From assembly GCA_035556715.1 (NCBI GenBank), contig DATMER010000115.1:1-64000 (forward strand): a stretch of DNA of 64,000 bases, given 5' to 3'. Position numbers and translations under genes: made by a program. The stretch comes from DATMER01 sp035556715 (GTDB lineage Bacteria; Acidobacteriota; Thermoanaerobaculia; Multivoradales; UBA5704). Below, one piece after another: positions 26,332-33,365 of this stretch. The notes beneath the pieces are model-generated. The model ran no database searches. It was not told where the DNA came from and was given only the letters and a program-made list of their open reading frames with translations. How positions within the stretch are numbered: the stretch's first letter is position 1; each line of letters begins with the position of its first letter.

Positions 26332-28122
26332 TCAGTGAAGGTGCTCGCCGATCTTTCGATACCAGCCGATGATCTCTTCAAGACCGCCACGCTCCTGAAG
26401 CATTTTAAAAGACATGGCGGCTGCAACGTCCTCATTCAGGATGTTCTTTATGCGCCTCCGCTTAACCTTGGACTTTCCAAGAGCTGCGGCAACAAGCTCC
26501 TCAACATCGCAGGAATCATCTATCTTTACATCAACTCCGAGTACTAGCTTGATGGCCAGCGGATGAAGATAGTTCTCAATCTCACGCTTCTGCGTGCACG
26601 TTGCCCAAGATCCATCCCCTCGGGCATTCACTTCCTCGCACGCCTCTTGGTACTTGTCAACATCCCCATCATATATGTGTGCTTCCGGAAGTCCAAGTTC
26701 CCGGAGGTACCTCTTGTTCACCCATGATTTAAGGGTACCGCCACCGAGAGGGATTACAGCTATCCGCGGGTCAGTGCCCACTGAGGGCAAGGCGGAATTA
26801 TGCTCGCATAGTACCCGAGAAATATTCCTGAGGAACTCAACATCTGTCGGCCCCTCGACACAAACAAAAATCTGCACTCGTCCATCATGAAGATCCGGCA
26901 ACACTCCTAAGTCGTCGGCGATGCGCCGCAATATTCGGTCTCCGGATTCTATAGACCTCCGAAGGTCGCTGTCTTTGGTCACATGCCTAATTCCCTCTAT
27001 TGGAAGGAGGCCCGCCAGGGCTGGCACGTGGGTGGTTATAAGCACCTGACATCCAGGGCTCTCGGAGAGCTCTTTGAGTGCCTCGACAACGGCAACTTGG
27101 TTAGATGGGTGCTGAGAGGTTTCAGGTTCCTCAATGGCGTAAATTACATCGGTGATACTGTCGCTGCTGCGCCGCCGCTCGACCTCGGCTTGAAAGAAGC
27201 TCAGGAGGATCAGCCGTCGCACGCCACTCCCACGCTTATTGACCGGAATGTCATGATCGCCCGTCAAAGAGAGCTTGAACAAGCTATCCCACTTTGGCTC
27301 TGAGCGAAAGCGTGGTGCGAGTGTGGAGGATAGATTCTCATCGATTTCACCGAGCTTCTCCAAGGTTCGCTGAGCCACTTCAAGAGCCCGTCGTTCGACG
27401 TGAGCTCGGACTTCTTGGAGTTGCGGTTCGACCTCCGCGATTGCCTGGCGCACTGCAAGCCGCATCGGGTCCTGTACCTCGCCGTCATCATCGGTACTGG
27501 GGCGATCCGCCCGGAACAGTGCGAATAGCGGCATATGGCTGCTCAAGGCACTCCATATCTCTTTCGCGCCCTCTTTGTTGAGAGGGACGCTTACCAAGCT
27601 TGGCCTCAGGTCGGCCACGGCATTTCGAATTGCTCGCCTCAGATCCGTATTCGAGCGATAATCAGCCTGAGCCTTGAGACTCTCCGCAATCTTCTTTAGT
27701 TCAGCATTCTTCTTCTGAAGAAGGTCGTTCGCTGGCTCAGCGGTAGGATGAACGGCGACAGCAAAAACTTCCTCCTTCATGCGGTCACCGATATAGCTCT
27801 TCTTGATTTCTAAATGGCCGTCTGCGTTCAAGAGCCTCTCATCTGCGAGTGAAGTGACAGAAGTTTCATCGAGTACCAACTCTTCCGGGAACCCCACAAA
27901 TACACAAGTGATCGAGACCTCGGCGCCAGCCGGCGCATAGACACAGCGGTCGCCTGAATCAATCTTGCACAGCTCATGTCCGAAGAAGACCCCCAACGCT
28001 TCAAAGACGGTGGATTTGCCCACGTCGTTCCGGCCGACGAAAGCCGTTAAAGTCTTGAAGGGGATTGAAGTCTCGTCGCGCCATGCCCTGAAGTTCTTGA
28101 GCTTGACTGCTAAAAGCTCCAT
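26332..28122 (-). CDS. OLD-family ATPase/TOPRIM nuclease, second copy
   Basis: About 596 residues from the ATG at 28122 (the frame is open to 28152). ATPase: Walker A GRNDVGKS (30-37), IEEPETSQHP (about 330), TTHVPAL. TOPRIM-like end: VEGPTDVEFL (about 423), YDGDVDKY (about 484), then KREIENYL. The sequence differs clearly from the GajA copy and lacks an adjacent UvrD-like helicase. It reads into the SNF2 gene 60 bases downstream, so it may head a four-gene operon or act alone as a class 1-type OLD nuclease. Its base composition is visibly lower in GC than the SNF2, SbcD-like and SbcC-like genes, suggesting separate acquisition. Confidence 0.75.
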   Translation of the reverse strand: MELLAVKLKNFRAWRDETSIPFKTLTAFVGRNDVGKSTVFEALGVFFGHELCKIDSGDRCVYAPAGAEVSITCVFVGFPEELVLDETSVTSLADERLLNADGHLEIKKSYIGDRMKEEVFAVAVHPTAEPANDLLQKKNAELKKIAESLKAQADYRSNTDLRRAIRNAVADLRPSLVSVPLNKEGAKEIWSALSSHMPLFALFRADRPSTDDDGEVQDPMRLAVRQAIAEVEPQLQEVRAHVERRALEVAQRTLEKLGEIDENLSSTLAPRFRSEPKWDSLFKLSLTGDHDIPVNKRGSGVRRLILLSFFQAEVERRRSSDSITDVIYAIEEPETSQHPSNQVAVVEALKELSESPGCQVLITTHVPALAGLLPIEGIRHVTKDSDLRRSIESGDRILRRIADDLGVLPDLHDGRVQIFVCVEGPTDVEFLRNISRVLCEHNSALPSVGTDPRIAVIPLGGGTLKSWVNKRYLRELGLPEAHIYDGDVDKYQEACEEVNARGDGSWATCTQKREIENYLHPLAIKLVLGVDVKIDDSCDVEELVAAALGKSKVKRRRIKNILNEDVAAAMSFKMLQERGGLEEIIGWYRKIGEHLH

Positions 28123-28564
28123 GATGGCTACGCCTCTTCCTTTGGCATCCACATGTTCCAGACGTAAGCGGGTACAAACCCATAGAAAAGCGAACGTACT
28201 TCTCTGACACGATGGGTCCGAACCCAGCCTGGAGGATAGTACGAAGAAGCCATAAGAATACTACACAAGTGGCTGGGATGTACCCCGCCAGCTCGACCTC
28301 GCCGTCCGCAGGGTCGGCACCATCGTCAACAAAGGTGCTCGCCAGGGCGATCCGACCGACCGTGGAGCCCCCCACCCGCCAGGAGGCCCTTCGCCCCCTC
28401 GGCCACTCCCCCGCATCCAGGCGGGCAGTTGAAGCCTTACCTCCACGCCGGCCCGATTCAGCTCTGCCCGGCATCTCTCCGCGTCCGTCCCCACACCGCA
28501 GCTCTGTTCAGGTAGGCAGAACCCGGCCGAGGAGGGATGGGGCACCTGACCCACCCAGAAGGTC
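28123..28564. other. Gene-poor region upstream of the OLD gene
   Basis: Expected to contain the promoter of the OLD-headed operon on the minus strand. Frames at 28260-28480 on both strands give Arg/Gly/Pro-rich translations without recognisable domains, although one minus-strand stretch (with GRIALASTFVDDGADP) looks protein-like and may be a decayed gene end. No RNA gene is visible. Confidence 0.35.
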
Positions 28565-28915
28565 ATGGTGGAGCCGGCCGAGGAAGCGACGCGCCCGGTC
28601 GACAAGCCGTTGCTCGCGGAGCTGCTGCGGCGTCCACAAGCCGAGCGACTGCGGCGGACCCAGAGCCAGGCCCGGTTCCGCTCCTGGACGCTCGCGGACC
28701 TGCTCCTCGCGGAAGTGCGCACACACTCAGAACGGCGGAGGACCTGGCGCGCTGCGTCCTCGCAATGGCGGAGGCCGGCGCGCCGTCAAAGGGGGGGCGC
28801 CAAACCGCAGCGAGGCGGCGCGCCGGCTCCTGATGGCTCAGAGGCCAAAAGGCGCCCGCCAGCCGGATTTGGAAAGATGAAGTGCACGATCCTCCTGCAA
28901 TCCTTTGACCTTTAA
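28565..28915 (+). pseudogene. Possible remnant of a helical-repeat regulator
   Basis: The frame opens with LLAELLRRPQAERLRR and FRSWTLADLLLAEVR, a helical pattern that resembles the start of repeat-containing regulatory proteins. From about 28,715 the continuation looks better in a neighbouring frame (TAEDLARCVLAMAEAGAP), suggesting a frameshift and truncation. In its own frame the last 60 residues are Arg/Pro/Gly-rich. I do not recognise the family with certainty. It could be a chance open frame in GC-rich DNA. Confidence 0.3.
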
Positions 28916-29017
28916 GCCTATTCAATTGAGAGAGTTGCGAGGAATCCAGGAATCGGCTGCGTTTGGAGTCTTGCGTTCCTTGATGCATTCTGATCTCAGA
29001 AGAACGGAGGATGCACC

Positions 29018-29080
29018 ATGCTGAACCGACCGTCCCAGAAGCCACAGATACCGGCACCAGCCGGATGGGAGCCACACTGA
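29018..29080 (+). CDS. 20-residue leader peptide candidate
   Basis: ATG at 29018 lies seven bases after GGAGG and opens a 20-codon frame (MLNRPSQKP...) that ends in TGATG, its stop overlapping the ATG of the next frame. The good ribosome site and the stop-start overlap suggest it is translated and couples the next gene. There is no other evidence for a function. Confidence 0.35.
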   Translation: MLNRPSQKPQIPAPAGWEPH

Positions 29081-29523
29081 TGCGTCTCGACCCCGAAGAG
29101 GCACACACTCTCCTGCCTCGCGTCGATCCAGGTCGGATGCGCTCCGGCAGAGCCGTGGGGCTGCGCGACGGAGCCGTCCTCGCTCTGGTCGCCGCAGGCC
29201 TCACTGCCGTCGAGATCGCCGCCCTCCGGGCCACGGCCATCACGATGGCGAATCGCCAAGCCGTGGTCGCGATCCACCGCCACGACCTCTCCTGGTCCAT
29301 CGTGCTGCCTGACGACCTCGGAGGCCGGCTGCTCGCCTGGCTCACGGAAGCTCGGATCTGGGGTCTCCCGGAGCCCGTCTTCCACGGGTGCCGTGGGCCG
29401 CTCACCTCGATGGGCATCTGGAAGATTCTCGACCGGTACCGCAATCCCCAGAGCTGGCGGCAGTGCTCTCTCTCCCGGGCTTCGAAGCAACCGATGAACC
29501 TCCCGCGTAGGAGAGCCGCGTGA
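29080..29523 (+). CDS. Integrase-like fragment without catalytic residues
   Basis: 147 residues from MRLDPEEAHTLLPRVD. The segment LRDGAVLALVAAGLTAVEIAALRATAI resembles the start of a tyrosine recombinase catalytic domain, but the expected Arg of the GLR motif is replaced (GLTAVE), and the later HxxR, His and Tyr region is missing. The following strands (AVVAIHRHDLSWSIVLPDD and LLAWLTEARIWG) fit the same fold. It is either a truncated recombinase or a domesticated DNA-binding derivative. Its stop overlaps a GTG start (GTGA) of the next short frame. The position matches the right-hand part of the island. Confidence 0.5.
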   Translation: MRLDPEEAHTLLPRVDPGRMRSGRAVGLRDGAVLALVAAGLTAVEIAALRATAITMANRQAVVAIHRHDLSWSIVLPDDLGGRLLAWLTEARIWGLPEPVFHGCRGPLTSMGIWKILDRYRNPQSWRQCSLSRASKQPMNLPRRRAA

Positions 29524-29627
29524 GAATCGCAGCCTACGCCCGCACCTCGGCCACCGGCTCGAGAAAGTCCGGCCTGCTTGACTCGCACCAGAGCGCCAGG
29601 GCCATCAACCAAAACGAGCTCATTTAG
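29520..29627 (+). pseudogene. N-terminal stub of a serine recombinase
   Basis: 35 codons starting GTG (29520) and ending TAG. It reads RIAAYARTSATGS then DSHQSARAI, which matches the first strand and catalytic-serine segment (YARxS) of large or small serine recombinases, where it would be followed by about 100 more residues of catalytic domain. The rest is absent, so it should be inactive unless it is a retained short peptide. It starts inside the stop of the upstream integrase-like frame. Confidence 0.5.
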
Positions 29628-29635
29628 GAAAACCG

Positions 29636-29887
29636 ATGAGAAACGCCATCAGACCGCAGCAGCCATTGCCGAGTCGGCACACCGTGTCCACCGTTCGTGA
29701 GGTGCTCCCTCGGTTCATGACCTGGCCTGAGGTGATCAACTGGTCGAGCCTGTCTCGGTCAACACTGCGGAGGGAAATCGCGGCAGGTCGGTTCCCCGCC
29801 CCGGAAACTCTTAGCCCTGGGAGGGAAGCCTTTCGCATCGACAAGCTTCGCGAATGGCAAGAGGGCCGGCGCGAGTGGGCCGACTAA
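29636..29887 (+). CDS. AlpA/excisionase-like DNA-binding protein
   Basis: 83 residues. The core FMTWPEVINWSSLSRSTLRREIAAGRFPAP is a winged-helix MerR/AlpA-type motif, followed by a short strand and the helix FRIDKLREWQEGR. AlpA-like proteins act as excisionases or activators of integrase genes on mobile elements. AGGAA lies 5-9 bases ahead of the ATG. With the two recombinase remnants just upstream, this looks like the control end of an old integrative element. Confidence 0.75.
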   Translation: MRNAIRPQQPLPSRHTVSTVREVLPRFMTWPEVINWSSLSRSTLRREIAAGRFPAPETLSPGREAFRIDKLREWQEGRREWAD

Positions 29888-30440
29888 GCCCTGGAAAGCC
29901 ACCATCCGGGCGGTCTCGGCGAAGAAGATGCCCCGAAGGTGGCGTCCCAACGCAGCCCGGCCGCCCATTCTCTTCGTCGTAGTCATAGAGGTTGTAGTGG
30001 ACCGTCTCGAGTCACGCCCTCGACGCGCGACAGCACGTACTCGCTCCACAGCGGGACCAGCGGCACCCGGTGGTCCCGTCAAGTCTTCATAGACCGCAGC
30101 CCGACTATTCCGGTAGATTTCCCTTGCCCATTCCCGGCCTTCCAGCGAGGATGTAGAGGCCCCGCGGAGGAGACCGGGGCCGAGGGCGGTCCCAATCAGG
30201 ATAGCCGGTCCTGAGGCCTCTCAGGGCCTCGGGATGTCCATCCTTGAGGGTAGTGAGCAGGCGATCGAGGACCGCGCCGGCGGGCTCGACGGTCGGCGTA
30301 GGCTCCCCGGCGAGCCGCCTTGTATGCTTTGTTACCCCTTAGTGACCCGGGAACGCCATGGGAAAATTAAACCTTAGAAACAAACAACTTACACGCACTG
30401 TCCGGGAGAGGGGGAAACTTGCTTTGAGCTACCCGAAGCC
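29888..30440. other. Intergenic region without a recognisable gene
   Basis: Open frames here are short or low-complexity. Around 30,330-30,420 the DNA is locally AT-richer and could carry a promoter or an island boundary. I see no RNA gene and no complete protein. Confidence 0.35.
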
Positions 30441-30498
30441 GAGGGCGGGGGCGTCCTCTCCCGCGAAGCGGGGGAGGATCGAGGAGGGGGCTTTCTTC
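30441..30498. repeat. REP-like GC-rich palindromic element (copy 1)
   Basis: Contains CTCTCCCGCGAAGCGGGGGAG, a hairpin with a CGAA-type loop, flanked by G-rich arms (GAGGGCGGGGG and GAGGAGGGGGC). The same set of blocks occurs in reverse orientation at 39484-39547 directly after the PD-(D/E)XK-like gene. It is a dispersed repeat probably acting as a terminator or REP element. Confidence 0.55.
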
Positions 30499-30570
30499 TG
30501 GGCGTGAAGCCTCTCCACCATGCTGAAAGCCATTCAGCCGCGGATTCAGCCTCTTCAGCCGCCCGGAGAT

Positions 30571-30801
30571 CCTGTTCGCGCCGTTTTGAGGCTGTTCGTG
30601 CCGTTTTCAGGCTCTCCGCGCCGATTTTCAGGGTATCCAGGCCGTTAAGAGGCTCTCCACGCCGTTTTGGTCCTGTTTTGCCCGGGTCTGTCCTGTTCTG
30701 CCGAGGATTGTCCTGTTCGGAGCGTTTTCAGGCTCTCCGTGCCGTTGAAAGCCTGTTCGGGCCGTTTTCAGGGAATTCGCACGGGAGATCGGCTCTCCGC
30801 G
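30571..30801. repeat. Tandem array, about 12 diverged 20-21-bp units
   Basis: Units of the type GCTGTTCGTGCCGTTTTCAG recur about every 20-21 bases, decaying in the middle (GTCCTGTTCTGCCGAGGATT) and recovering at the end. The array stops just before the 3' end of the GNAT gene. No spacers of unique sequence are present, so it is not a CRISPR. Confidence 0.75.
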
Positions 30802-30810
30802 CCGGAGGGT

Positions 30811-31686
30811 TCACCGCGAGCGGTCGATTCCGGCGCTCCGCTCGCGAATCAGGACGGCGCGGGTATAGAGGAGCTGGAAGCCCTGGCGCTGCACATTTTC
30901 CTGGGACTTCGAGCCCGGTTGGGTGGTCACCACGGCGACATCGCAGCCGGCGGCCTGGGCGAGATCGAGGCGGGCGAGGAGGAGCGCGGTCTGCACGCCC
31001 TGCCGGCGGTGAGCCGGCAGTGTGGCCGCGCCGCAGAGCTGCGCCACGCCGTCTCCCATGCGCAGGCTGGCACCACCCGCGATCGCGCCGCCGCGCCGCG
31101 CCAGATATCGCGAGAAGCCGACAGCGCTGGTGAGATCCCCCATCACGCGCTCGAGCACCTCGCGAGGAAACTCCTCGTCCGACGGAACGCCCTGGGCATC
31201 GGGATGGGCGAACCCGGTGACTACGGCCTCCAGCCAGTCGGGAAATTCCTCCGGCCCGCTTTCCACGACCTCAACGCCCGCCGGCAGCGATGAAGGCAGC
31301 CAGTCCCCCAGAGGCAGGCCGAGCACGTTCTCGAACCCGGCGAAGAGATATCCGCGGCGCGCGAGCCGCGCGGCGACCTCGGGATCGGCAAGGCTCGCAA
31401 GCTCGACGCGCACCGGGGTCGAGCGATCGCCGAAAGCGCGCTCGACGGCATCGAGCTCGCCTTCACCGGGAAACCCCGCGAACCCCAGGCCCGCGACCTT
31501 GTTGAGAGGGGAGTCCTGCTCGGCCCAGGCCGCGACACCGCCGGCGATCGGAATCGTCAGGATGCCGCCCTCGGGATTGCGCCGGCGCACCGCCTCCGCG
31601 CCCGAGAGGATCAGCTCGCTCTCCGCCCGCTCGATGCGGGTGACGAGCTCGGTGTCTGCGAAGAAGGAAGCATTCCTGGAGGTCAT
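30811..31686 (-). CDS. GNAT-family N-acetyltransferase
   Basis: 291 residues. The C-terminal half has the GNAT core: AQLCGAATLPAHRRQGVQTAL (acetyl-CoA loop of Q/RxxGxG/A type) followed by LAQAAGCDVAVVTTQPGSKSQ and NVQRQGFQLLYTRAVL. The N-terminal half looks like a degenerate second acetyltransferase domain, as in two-domain GNATs. The substrate cannot be predicted. It is a single gene between a tandem-repeat array (at its 3' end) and an unknown membrane protein. Confidence 0.8.
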   Translation of the reverse strand: MTSRNASFFADTELVTRIERAESELILSGAEAVRRRNPEGGILTIPIAGGVAAWAEQDSPLNKVAGLGFAGFPGEGELDAVERAFGDRSTPVRVELASLADPEVAARLARRGYLFAGFENVLGLPLGDWLPSSLPAGVEVVESGPEEFPDWLEAVVTGFAHPDAQGVPSDEEFPREVLERVMGDLTSAVGFSRYLARRGGAIAGGASLRMGDGVAQLCGAATLPAHRRQGVQTALLLARLDLAQAAGCDVAVVTTQPGSKSQENVQRQGFQLLYTRAVLIRERSAGIDRSR

Positions 31687-31723
31687 GTCCGGCGGATCTT
31701 ATCGCGGACCTCCGAGGCTGGTA

Positions 31724-32707
31724 TCAAGAACCTGCGGCGACCGTCTTCTCCCTGAGCCTGCGCTCGAAAAACCGCTCGAGCTCCTGGTGGGCTTCTGGAT
31801 CGAGCGCCTTCTGCGGATCCGCAACGATGTCGCTCTGGATGCGCTCGCGCGCGACGGCATAGAGGGACGGTCCCAGTGCATGTTCCAGGTTGCGTACGTA
31901 CCAGTCCGGAAAGCGACGCGCCCCCCATCCTTGCAGCGTGCTGACGATGATGCCGGGTCTGCCTCTGCGTCCCCAGAAGCCAGCTCCCATGCCGAGGGCG
32001 AAGGCGATCCCGAACGCGGCTCCCATGATGCCGAGGGTGCCCGCGATCTCGTCGCGCGCGAAATTGTCCGTGACGCAGAGCACCCCCTCGTAGAGACTGG
32101 CGAAGTCGATATCCAGGTGGTTCAAGTAATGCAGCACAGGCGTGACATTCTGCGCCACGTCCATGAGGTGGTTGATGGCCTCGAGGTCAGGCATCGCCCT
32201 CCACGCGCTGCCGAGGTGCTCAAAAGCCTGTGCGACGCTGTCAAAGGGACTGATCGAGTTGTCGAGGAGGCTGGCCAGATTGGTGAAAGACAAGATGTTC
32301 GCGAGGGCTTCTTTCGCCTGGCTGACTTCGCTGAACATCGTCCTCGCGCCATCGAGCGCCTCGTAGCTTTTCTGGACCGCTGTCTCGAGCTGCCGGGCAT
32401 CGGGGGCGTGTTGGTGCACGTAGTCGAGTGCGGTCTGGATCTCCTCCGCATGGTCGAACACGTACTTCGCCTGGCGGTAGCGCTCTATCAAGTTGGGCAC
32501 CGCGGCTGCCCCGTCGTAGAGCTTCCCGCCCACCGTCTCCGAATCGCTGAGCGCGACGCTCAAGGCGGCGGTCGTCCCATAGGCCTTGATTCCCAACTCG
32601 AGCAAGGAGCCGGCGATTCTCCTGCTGATCTCCCTGGGCGTGCGGTAGCTTGGCGGGCGCTTCAGGGCTGCTTCCATACGGGCATCCTCCATAGGCTCGC
32701 GATCCAT
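31724..32707 (-). CDS. Unknown protein with one membrane segment
   Basis: 327 residues, mostly helical, with one strong hydrophobic segment rich in Gly (GTLGIMGAAFGIAFALGMGA, around residues 220-240) followed by basic residues. Amphipathic helices before it could form a helical bundle. I recognise no domain. ATG codons 5 and 10 residues further in are alternative starts. It lies between the GNAT gene and the NACHT-type gene, on the same strand as both. A membrane-acting partner of the STAND protein is possible but purely speculative. Confidence 0.6.
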   Translation of the reverse strand: MDREPMEDARMEAALKRPPSYRTPREISRRIAGSLLELGIKAYGTTAALSVALSDSETVGGKLYDGAAAVPNLIERYRQAKYVFDHAEEIQTALDYVHQHAPDARQLETAVQKSYEALDGARTMFSEVSQAKEALANILSFTNLASLLDNSISPFDSVAQAFEHLGSAWRAMPDLEAINHLMDVAQNVTPVLHYLNHLDIDFASLYEGVLCVTDNFARDEIAGTLGIMGAAFGIAFALGMGAGFWGRRGRPGIIVSTLQGWGARRFPDWYVRNLEHALGPSLYAVARERIQSDIVADPQKALDPEAHQELERFFERRLREKTVAAGS

Positions 32708-33085
32708 GGCGCAGAGACAGGTGAGTCAGCCCACCAGTAGGGCTGCCGCTGTCCTGGCTTCTAGACACCATCTCTTGCGACAGGAGTTAGGCCAAAGCTT
32801 AGGGTTGCTCCAGGCTGGCGAGAGCCGCGAGATTCAATCTAGGGGGATCTGCTCGGCACGCGGAGGCGCGGCGACCCGGCGCACCAGGGCTCTCTCCTGC
32901 TGATTCCCGGCACTCTGGTGCGCGAAATCCGTCCGAAGCTGGCTCACCGCGATAGTCGACCGCATCCGATTGCCCGCCTGCCGGCCGGCTGCGCGCCGCA
33001 GGCATGGTCTCGCGCTCCGTCGGTGCCATTCGCCGCTGCTCTTCCGGCTGCAACAAGAGGACACGCGTCATCGGAGAGGTCGAGC
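32708..33085. other. Intergenic region before the 21-bp array
   Basis: The minus-strand frame through here continues from the repeat array (SNATT-type heptads) into Arg/Pro/Ala-rich sequence and has no recognisable domain. Together with 33253-33365 it forms about 650 bases between the giant STAND gene and the membrane protein. No RNA gene is visible. Confidence 0.35.
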
Positions 33086-33252
33086 GCGTCGTCGTGTTGC
33101 CGACGAGCGTCGTCGCGTTGCTGAGGAGCGCTCTCGCGTTGCCAACAGGCGTCGTTGCGTTACTGACCGGCGCCGTAGCGAGCGACTTTGTGTTGCCGAC
33201 GTGCGTCGTTGCGTTGCTGACCCACGTCGTAGCGTTGCACACGCATGCCGTG
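33086..33252. repeat. Tandem array of 21-bp units next to the STAND gene
   Basis: About eight units such as GCGTCGTTGCGTTACTGACC repeat every 21 bases, with one longer unit in the middle. Because 21 is a multiple of three, the minus strand reads as seven-residue repeats of the type SNATTPVGNA. Two degenerate units of the same family form the last codons of the giant gene (…LSNAKTS), so the array appears to start inside that gene's 3' end. Confidence 0.75.
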
Positions 33253-33365
33253 GAGCCGCGCAGGGGTACGAGAGGCGGCTCCTGGGGCGCCTTTGTGCTG
33301 AAGACAGTCGGCGTAGAGGCCCGCCTAGGCGGGTTAGCGTTACAATCGGGCGCTGTCGTGTTGCA

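Noticed and set aside
30571..30801. Possible CRISPR array
   Set aside because: The units follow each other directly with a 20-21-bp period, no unique spacers and no cas genes nearby; the same holds for the arrays at 14973, 33086 and 56541.
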